From Candidatus Amesbacteria bacterium GW2011_GWC1_47_15 (GTDB taxonomy: Bacteria > Patescibacteriota > Microgenomatia > CAZETR01 > Amesbacteraceae): 44,744 nucleotides of DNA. Numbering within the stretch: the first letter of the stretch is position 1; every line of letters starts with the position of its first letter. Both the position numbers and the translations under genes were made by a program. The notes below the pieces were generated by a model that was not told the origin of the DNA, did not search any database, and saw only the letters and a list, made by a program, of their open reading frames with translations. Of the stretch, positions 39,267 to 44,744 are shown in pieces. The stretch covers positions 1 through 44,744 of the forward strand of contig LCNU01000001.1 of the NCBI GenBank assembly GCA_001001375.1, in the 5' to 3' direction.

Positions 39267-40055
39267 GTGCACAAAACCCTGGTTCTTATCCGCACCCATC
39301 TTTCCGACGCCCTTTCCTACCGGGGGGATATTTTTCTTTATACCATCGCCAATATAATCCAACCCTTGGTTCTGATAGCTATCTGGCTGGCCATCGGCGC
39401 TTCTGGGGGTAGTCTGCCTCTTCCGCAGGTGCAGCTGGTTCAATATTATCTGCTGGGTATGTTCATCCAGATATTTACCGGAGCCTGGGCTTCGCCTTTT
39501 CTTTCCCGCGATATCCGTCTGGGCGGGCTTTCCCCCTTTCTGGTCAAACCCTTGACCGTCCTGCAGTTCCAGATCGGCCAGAACTTGGCGGAAAAGCTGT
39601 TCAAGACTCTCTACACCCTCCCCGTTATAATCTTTCTTTTCCTGGTTTCCTCCACCACTTTTCCGGCCGCCGGTCCCCTGATTATTTTATTTTTCTTCGC
39701 TGCCATTCTGCTGGCCGGCATATTTTTGTTTTTTGCCGATTTGTGTATCGGACTGTCTGCCTTCTGGTTGGAGGATGCACTTTCGCTGCGGGAATTTTAT
39801 GACTTCACCCGTTATTTGTTCTCCGGGCGTCTATTTCCTCTGGTCGCACTACCCCTGTGGCTCCGGTCGGCGGCTGTCATTCTGCCGTTCCGCTATACCC
39901 ACTCTTTTCCTCTGGAAATTATTTTAAATCAGCTTACTCCCGTTCAGATGGCCATCGGCTTTGGCTATCAGCTCATTTGGGTCATCGCCGTTGTCCTTCT
40001 TTACCATCAGCTTTGGCACCGGGGTTTAAAAGTTTACTCTGCCTCCGGCGCCTGA
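39267..40055 (+). CDS. ABC-2 type permease, A type (pair 2)
   Basis: The 262-residue permease has six predicted membrane segments. The arm is LVLIRTHLSDALSYRGDIFL, the loop motif is GGLSPFLVKPLTVLQF, and the C-terminus is YSASGA, which puts it with the A types. The GTG start is supported by the leaderless promoter. The B partner begins 4 bases after the stop. Confidence 0.85.
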   Translation: MHKTLVLIRTHLSDALSYRGDIFLYTIANIIQPLVLIAIWLAIGASGGSLPLPQVQLVQYYLLGMFIQIFTGAWASPFLSRDIRLGGLSPFLVKPLTVLQFQIGQNLAEKLFKTLYTLPVIIFLFLVSSTTFPAAGPLIILFFFAAILLAGIFLFFADLCIGLSAFWLEDALSLREFYDFTRYLFSGRLFPLVALPLWLRSAAVILPFRYTHSFPLEIILNQLTPVQMAIGFGYQLIWVIAVVLLYHQLWHRGLKVYSASGA

Positions 40056-40059
40056 AACC

Positions 40060-40848
40060 ATGCGCAGGTATTTCAGACTTCTATATTTCTTGGCCAAAAA
40101 TAATCTGGCCCGTGAATTCGAATTCCGCAGTTACCTGGTCATCAGGTGGCTGACGGATCTTATCTGGGTCGCCCTGCAGTTGATCTTGATCGTGGTCTTC
40201 TTCTCCTTCTCTCCCCAGATCCTGGGCTGGAACAGATACGAAATATTTATGTTTACCGGCCTGTTCCGCGTCATCAAAGGCGTTTTCGACACCTTTGCCA
40301 GAAGAAATATTCATTATCTGCCGGAAAATATCAATCGGGGAGATCTGGATTATGCTCTCACCCGCCCGGTCAACTCTCTGTTCCTCATGAGTTTCCGCTA
40401 TCATGCCCTGGGTGAGACCTCCTCCGTCGTTTCCGGTTTTATTATCTTTATATGGGCTTTTTCCCAATTGGGATCCGGGATCGGTTTAATCCAAATCGTC
40501 TCCCTGCTGGTCCTGATCATTACCGGAGTCATTATCCTGTATTGTCTGGTATTGGGATTTGCCATTCTCTCCTTTTTCACCACCCGCCTTACCGCCTTGA
40601 GTTCTTACTATGAGGTCCTTTCAAACACTTTGCGCTTTCCCACCGATATTTATCACCGCTACCACCCGTTGTTGGATGTGATTTTGTTGCCTCTGGTATT
40701 TGCCGTCACCTTCCCCACAAAAATATTTCTCAACCGGCTCCCGGCTGCGTTTCTGTTTCTGCAAATACTTGCCGCCGCGATCACTCTATTTTTGGTTTAC
40801 CGTTTCTGGCATTTCGCCCTCCGCCATTATTCCTCCGCCTCCTCCTGA
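40060..40848 (+). CDS. ABC-2 type permease, B type (pair 2)
   Basis: A 262-residue B-type permease with the arm FLAKNNLAREFEFRSYLVIR, the loop GDLDYALTRPVNSLFL and the C-terminus YSSASS. Six predicted membrane segments. It is 4 bases after its A partner and 17 bases before the next A gene, whose -10 lies in this short gap. Confidence 0.85.
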   Translation: MRRYFRLLYFLAKNNLAREFEFRSYLVIRWLTDLIWVALQLILIVVFFSFSPQILGWNRYEIFMFTGLFRVIKGVFDTFARRNIHYLPENINRGDLDYALTRPVNSLFLMSFRYHALGETSSVVSGFIIFIWAFSQLGSGIGLIQIVSLLVLIITGVIILYCLVLGFAILSFFTTRLTALSSYYEVLSNTLRFPTDIYHRYHPLLDVILLPLVFAVTFPTKIFLNRLPAAFLFLQILAAAITLFLVYRFWHFALRHYSSASS

Positions 40849-40853
40849 AACGG

Positions 40854-40859
40854 TACAAT
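40854..40859 (+). promoter_or_regulatory. -10 for leaderless third ABC-2 pair
   Basis: TACAAT (40854-40859), exactly 6 nt, then the GTG at 40866. The whole gap to the previous stop is 17 bases. Confidence 0.55.
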
Positions 40860-40865
40860 CAACAG

Positions 40866-41636
40866 GTGAAGAAATACCTGGTCCTCTTTTCCCAGCAATT
40901 TTCGGAATTCTCTGCCTATCGCGCTCATCTACTGATAACTCTCGTGGAGGGTTTTATTACCCCCTTGTTTTTGATTGTTGCCCTTTCATTTGCCCGCCCT
41001 ACTTCGGGCATTACTGCCGCCTCTCTTGTCCCCTATTTCCTGCTTATCGCCTTTATTTACCCTCTGATCCGCTCCCGTGTAGACGAACAGATAGACGAAA
41101 TGACCCTATCTGGAGAAGTCAACAACTTTCTTGTCCGCCCTCTCTCCTTTTATAAGTTTATGCTAACCCGTGAGTTTTCATGGAAGCTGGTCACGCTGGC
41201 TGTCGTCTTCCCTTTCCTTTTGCTGGCATTGATGTACTTTTCCCCCTCCGGGGAAATCAGTCTCTCTCTGGTTTCAGTAGCTTATGCAGTAATCGCTTCA
41301 TTTACAGCTTTTTTCCTTGCCTTTAACTTTAGTTATCTAATTGGCTTGACTGCTTTTTGGGTAGATGAATTTTGGGCGCTCCACAATATCAAACATGTCG
41401 TCTTCAATTTATTAAGCGGTGTTATCCTGCCGTATTCTTTTTTCCCGGACTGGTTCCAAAATACCCTTAAGTATTCGCCATTTTATTATATGACCAACTG
41501 GCCGGTGCGCATTCTCCAGGGGCAGGGGAGTGTCCAGCAGCTGATCCCTGCTCTAATTTGGACTGCCTTCTTGGGTGTTCTGGTTCAGTTGGTACAAAAC
41601 GCAGCTATTAATAAATACTCCTTTACCGGAGGATGA
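40866..41636 (+). CDS. ABC-2 type permease, A type (pair 3)
   Basis: The 256-residue permease has the arm QQFSEFSAYRAHLLITLVEG, the loop VNNFLVRPLSFYKFM and the C-terminus YSFTGG, the most divergent A-type ending. Six predicted membrane segments. The coding sequence for the final Gly-Gly (GGAGG) also reads as a ribosome binding site for the next gene, which overlaps its stop. Confidence 0.85.
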   Translation: MKKYLVLFSQQFSEFSAYRAHLLITLVEGFITPLFLIVALSFARPTSGITAASLVPYFLLIAFIYPLIRSRVDEQIDEMTLSGEVNNFLVRPLSFYKFMLTREFSWKLVTLAVVFPFLLLALMYFSPSGEISLSLVSVAYAVIASFTAFFLAFNFSYLIGLTAFWVDEFWALHNIKHVVFNLLSGVILPYSFFPDWFQNTLKYSPFYYMTNWPVRILQGQGSVQQLIPALIWTAFLGVLVQLVQNAAINKYSFTGG

Positions 41637-42439
41637 ATATGCTCAAGGATTTGAAAAAATATTCGCGCATTTTCCTGGCGTTTCAAACCGCCGGACTGGC
41701 TAAGGATTTGAGCTTGCGCTTTAATCTCCTGATTTCCCTTTCCGGGTCGCTCTGTTTTTTCTATCTGCACCTCATCACTTTCGCATTGGTAATCAACCGT
41801 TTTAATTTTCCCGGCTGGTCGCAAGGGGAAATCTGGGTTATGCTGTTTACCTTCCAGGTATTTACTTATTTGTGTTTTTACTTGTTTTGGCGCGGTTTGG
41901 TCCATACTCCCCGGGATATTAGAAGTGGCACTTTCGATGTTATTCTTTCCAAACCTGTCAATTCCCGCTTTCTATCATTGATTAGAAACGGCAGTGCCCA
42001 TAACTGGATATCAGCCCTTTTGAGCATTATTTATTTGATTCTCTCCGTTAGCCGTTACCATCTTGATGTCACTCCTGTGGGCGTAATATTATTTGTTGTT
42101 TTCCTTTTATTCAGTCTCTGGTTGTTCCACTGTTTTTCTTCGCTGTTAATCACTCTCAATTTTAAATACGGCTTTCTCCCCGGTACTTCCGCCGCCGCTT
42201 TTGAGATCCAGGAAGTATTTAAATATCCCGCCGGCATCTTCTCCACCCGCTCTCTCTGGATCTGGTTGTTGGTAATTCCTTTTTCCCTACTTACCACTCT
42301 GCCAGCTTCTGCTCTCCTTCTCAAGCCTTTGTCTGCCAACCTGCTTATATTTTATGTGTTTATATTGGCTTTTTTTACTTTCGCCGCGGATCAAGCCTGG
42401 AACTCATCACTGCGTCATTATTCATCTGCCAGTTCATGA
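41633..42439 (+). CDS. ABC-2 type permease, B type (pair 3)
   Basis: This 268-residue B-type permease has the loop GTFDVILSKPVNSRFL and the C-terminus YSSASS. The ATG at 41633 overlaps the A-type stop (ATGA). A second ATG at 41639 lies 6 nt after GGAGG (41628-41632) and may be the true start, two codons shorter. Six predicted membrane segments. The ABC ATPase gene follows after 30 bases with its own promoter. Confidence 0.85.
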   Translation: MNMLKDLKKYSRIFLAFQTAGLAKDLSLRFNLLISLSGSLCFFYLHLITFALVINRFNFPGWSQGEIWVMLFTFQVFTYLCFYLFWRGLVHTPRDIRSGTFDVILSKPVNSRFLSLIRNGSAHNWISALLSIIYLILSVSRYHLDVTPVGVILFVVFLLFSLWLFHCFSSLLITLNFKYGFLPGTSAAAFEIQEVFKYPAGIFSTRSLWIWLLVIPFSLLTTLPASALLLKPLSANLLIFYVFILAFFTFAADQAWNSSLRHYSSASS

Positions 42440-42447
42440 GTATTTAA

Positions 42448-42456
42448 TGATAGAAT
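42448..42456 (+). promoter_or_regulatory. Extended -10 promoter of the ABC ATPase
   Basis: TGA followed by TAGAAT (42451-42456), 13 nt before the ATG at 42470. It is not at the 6-nt leaderless distance. Confidence 0.5.
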
Positions 42457-42469
42457 TTAGTTATTCACT

Positions 42470-43453
42470 ATGCCCGTTATCCAGGTCCAAAATCTCAAAA
42501 AATACTACAAGGTCCATCAGAAGGAACCAGGACTTTCCGGCTCCATTCGCTCTCTTTTCAGTCGCAAATATTATGATGCCAAGGCTGTAGATGGCGTATC
42601 TTTTGATATCGGCGAAGGTGAGCTGGTAGGCTTTATCGGCCCAAACGGCGCTGGCAAGACTACGACCCTCAAGGTCCTTTCGGGCCTCCTCTATCCCACA
42701 TCAGGCACAGTATCTGTCTTGGGCTTCACTCCCTGGGACCGCAAGCCCGAGTTCCAAAAGCAGTTTTCTTTGGTCATGGGTCAGAAAAATCAGCTCTGGT
42801 GGGATTTACCCGCTATGGAGTCATTTATTCTCAACAAGGAAATCTACGAAGTACCTGACGCTCAATTCAAACAGACTTTGGATGAACTTGTTGAACTCTT
42901 GGAAGTAAAGGATTTTCTCAAAGTCCAGGTTAGGAAGCTTTCTCTGGGTCAGCGCATGAAAATGGAGCTCATCGCCGCTCTTATCCATTCCCCCAGGATT
43001 CTCTTTTTGGACGAGCCCACCATTGGCCTGGACGTGGTTATGCAGAAAAAAATGCGCGATTTTATCAAAGAGTACAACCAGCGCTTCAACTCTACTATAA
43101 TTCTCACCTCCCATTACATGGACGATGTCAAGGAACTCTGCGAGCGGGTAATTATTATCGACAAGGGCAGACTTCTCTTCGACGGGGCCTTGGCCGAGAT
43201 TATTAAAAAGTTTGCCAATCACAAACTCCTGACCGCCGTTTTCAGCGAAGAAGTTAATCGGGAAGATCTGGAAAAAATCGGCCAGGTCAAGGAATTCGAT
43301 TACCCCCGTGCGGTAATATCCGTCAAGCGCACTGTGGCTTCCCAAGCTGCCGCTCAACTGCTGCAGAACTTTCCGGTGGCCGATCTCAATATCGAAGAAC
43401 CGCAGATCGAGGACATCATTCGTGAAGTCTTTACGGGTAAAGACTTGGCGTAG
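42470..43453 (+). CDS. ABC transporter ATP-binding protein of the ABC-2/DUF990 type
   Basis: The ATPase drives export through ABC-2 permease dimers. In 327 residues it has Walker A GPNGAGKTT (57-65), a Q-loop (MGQKNQLWW), the signature LSLGQ (157-161), Walker B ILFLDEP (177-183), and the switch His in TSHYMDD. The N-terminal insertion (HQKEPGLSGSIRSLFSRKYY) is usual in ATPases paired with DUF990-type permeases. A C-terminal domain of about 90 residues follows. It is the only ATPase visible for eight permeases. Its stop codon overlaps the next -10. Confidence 0.93.
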   Translation: MPVIQVQNLKKYYKVHQKEPGLSGSIRSLFSRKYYDAKAVDGVSFDIGEGELVGFIGPNGAGKTTTLKVLSGLLYPTSGTVSVLGFTPWDRKPEFQKQFSLVMGQKNQLWWDLPAMESFILNKEIYEVPDAQFKQTLDELVELLEVKDFLKVQVRKLSLGQRMKMELIAALIHSPRILFLDEPTIGLDVVMQKKMRDFIKEYNQRFNSTIILTSHYMDDVKELCERVIIIDKGRLLFDGALAEIIKKFANHKLLTAVFSEEVNREDLEKIGQVKEFDYPRAVISVKRTVASQAAAQLLQNFPVADLNIEEPQIEDIIREVFTGKDLA

Positions 43454-43456
43454 AAT
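43451..43456 (+). promoter_or_regulatory. -10 for leaderless fourth ABC-2 pair
   Basis: TAGAAT (43451-43456), which includes the TAG stop of the ATPase gene, then exactly 6 nt to the ATG at 43463. A weak TTTACG-like -35 lies at about 43430. Confidence 0.55.
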
Positions 43457-43462
43457 AAGCTA

Positions 43463-44263
43463 ATGCGCAAGTACCGGCTGATCTTCTCCCTTGCCTTTCA
43501 GAACGAGTTCATTTACCGCCTAAATTTCGTCCTCTGGCGCTTCAGAAATGTTCTGCGCGTCCTGCTCGCCTTCTTCCTTTGGAGTGTGGTCTTCACTGGC
43601 CGCGATACTGCCTTTGGCTATACCCGCCCCCAGATGCTGGGTTATGTCCTCTTCGTTCTCGTCATCCAGACGCTGGTCATGTCCGCCCCTTCAAACGACA
43701 ATGTTGGGGGTGAGATTGCCAATGGGGACCTAAGCAACTACCTGCTCAAGCCCGTCAGCTACCTCAAGTTCTGGTTCACCCGGGATCTGGCCAGTAAACT
43801 CCTGAATATTCTCTTTTCCGTCGGGGAAATCGTCCTTCTCTGGCTGTTGCTGCGCCCGGAAATTTACCTCTCCTTCCACCCCGTTTCCCTGCTCTTGGGA
43901 TTACTGTTATGGATTAGCGGCGTACTGATTTACTTCTTTCTCACCAAAATTGCCGTTTTTGCCGCTTTCTGGACACCGGAAAACACCTGGGGTTTTATGT
44001 TCGTAATTCTGGTTTTCATGGAAGTCCTCTCCGGCGCTATTTTTCCCCTGGACGTCCTGCCCGGTTGGGTGCAGTCCGCCCTGCAGTTCACCCCCTTTCC
44101 TTATCTGATTTATTACCCCATCGGCATTTTCGTGGACCGCTTCAGCCACGCCCATGCTTTGCGCCTTTTGGCCCAGTCTCTCATCTGGCTGGGTATAAGC
44201 ATCTGGCTTTCTTTGCGTGTCTGGCGTGCCGGGCTCAAAAATTATTCCGCCACCGGCCGTTGA
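43463..44263 (+). CDS. ABC-2 type permease, A type (pair 4)
   Basis: The 266-residue permease has the arm FSLAFQNEFIYRLNFVLWRF, the loop LSNYLLKPVSYLKFW and the C-terminus YSATGR. Six predicted membrane segments. Its loop is closest to that of pair 1 A. The start ATG is 9 bases after the ATPase stop, and a partner begins 1 base after its stop. Confidence 0.85.
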   Translation: MRKYRLIFSLAFQNEFIYRLNFVLWRFRNVLRVLLAFFLWSVVFTGRDTAFGYTRPQMLGYVLFVLVIQTLVMSAPSNDNVGGEIANGDLSNYLLKPVSYLKFWFTRDLASKLLNILFSVGEIVLLWLLLRPEIYLSFHPVSLLLGLLLWISGVLIYFFLTKIAVFAAFWTPENTWGFMFVILVFMEVLSGAIFPLDVLPGWVQSALQFTPFPYLIYYPIGIFVDRFSHAHALRLLAQSLIWLGISIWLSLRVWRAGLKNYSATGR

Positions 44264-44264
44264 T

Positions 44265-44744
44265 ATGAAAATTCTCAAAATTATTTATCTCTACGCCTCC
44301 CCCGTCGTCTTCGTCATGTTTTTCCTCTCCAAGATTTTCCGCTTCGGCTTGTTTATCGTTTTTCTCTACTTTTTGGGCAGCAGCCTGGTTTCGGTGGGGG
44401 ATTACTCTGTTTCCCAGTTGCTGCTGTTTTATCTGATTTTCAATCTGGTAGATACTGCCGCCCAGATGCTCTTCCGGGAAGTCTATCGTTTCCGCCCTCT
44501 GATCATCTCCGGCGGTTTCGATCTGGTCCTCACCAAGCCCTTCCCGACTCTCCTGAGGGTTCTGGTTGGAGGCCCTGATTTTATCGATCTGGGTATTTTG
44601 CTCGTCCTGTTGGCAGTCATTGCCTATACCCTGGCCGTGCATGTCCGTCCGGACCCGGTCAGCCTGCTTATTTTCATTCTCCTGCTTATTAACTCTCTCA
44701 TTCTGGCCGCCGCTTTCCATATCTTTGTCCTTGGATTCGGCATT
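44265..44744 (+). CDS. ABC-2 type permease, B type (pair 4), 3' end outside window
   Basis: The visible 160 codons are hydrophobic and keep the pattern of a permease: an N-terminal arm (KILKIIYLYASPVVFVMFF), and a loop GFDLVLTKPFPTLLRVL at about 93-109 that matches the B-type LTKPVDS and LSKPVNS loops. The C-terminal signature cannot be checked because the frame runs off the window. It starts one base after the A-type stop, as expected for pair 4. Confidence 0.8.
   Translation, partial: MKILKIIYLYASPVVFVMFFLSKIFRFGLFIVFLYFLGSSLVSVGDYSVSQLLLFYLIFNLVDTAAQMLFREVYRFRPLIISGGFDLVLTKPFPTLLRVLVGGPDFIDLGILLVLLAVIAYTLAVHVRPDPVSLLIFILLLINSLILAAAFHIFVLGFGI

Noticed and set aside
1-44744. CRISPR arrays, insertion sequences or phage genes
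   Set aside because: No regularly spaced repeats, transposase motifs or terminal inverted repeats were found.

Overview
The window looks like a chromosomal segment of a Candidate Phyla Radiation (Patescibacteria) bacterium, most likely of the Microgenomates/OP11 type. This is inferred from gene content, not from a rRNA. The housekeeping proteins are trimmed (IF-2 without its N-terminal part, AlaRS without C-Ala, RNase Y without its membrane anchor, a Lon-like protein reduced to its AAA+ module). Conserved operons have lost members (no rimP, ylxR, rbfA, truB or ribF between nusA and pnp; no fusA or tuf after rpsG). A baseplate-J-like membrane protein of a kind often annotated in CPR genomes is present. 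TGA is used as a stop, so the code is standard. Nearly every gene is on the + strand. The one minus-strand island (about 31986-32841) is also the strangest part.

Layout. 1-8 kb: end of dnaJ, then nusA, infB, a degenerate DHH protein, a small orphan, rpsO and pnp, with hairpin leaders before nusA, rpsO and pnp. 7-13.7 kb: a Lon-like ATPase, a metallophosphoesterase, a family-4-type uracil-DNA glycosylase without Fe-S ligands, RNase J, FtsK and a RodZ-like protein. 13.7-20.5 kb: a small membrane protein, alaS, an actin-like/baseplate-J-like fusion, a sortase, a RuvX resolvase, a zinc ribbon and MltG. 20.5-31.6 kb: rpoB, rpoC, rpsL, rpsG, rpsD, rpoA, rplQ, rplM, rpsI. 31.6-33.7 kb: small membrane proteins around a minus-strand tRNA-Pro(GGG)-like gene. 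33.7-37.6 kb: recA, Nudix, recX, rny and HU, closed by a strong terminator. 37.6 kb to the end: eight ABC-2 permease genes arranged as four A/B pairs around a single ABC ATPase.

Three observations stand out. First, the window has a repeated promoter grammar: at nine genes a -10 hexamer with at most one mismatch to TATAAT lies exactly 6 nt before an ATG or GTG, which predicts leaderless mRNAs. Other promoters use an extended -10 (TGnTATAAT-like), and only HU has a textbook Shine-Dalgarno. Second, a minus-strand cloverleaf at 32678-32748 has tRNA-Pro identity features but a non-canonical D arm and T loop. Its 5' leader duplicates tRNA nucleotides 1-15 and can pair with the D arm, and a membrane-protein ATG follows 4 nt after its discriminator base. 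Third, each A-type permease of the ABC-2 array has its own leaderless promoter and each B-type follows directly, with distinct C-terminal signatures for the two types.

Everything here comes from reading the sequence by eye. Family assignments rest on motifs and synteny, and no database search was run.
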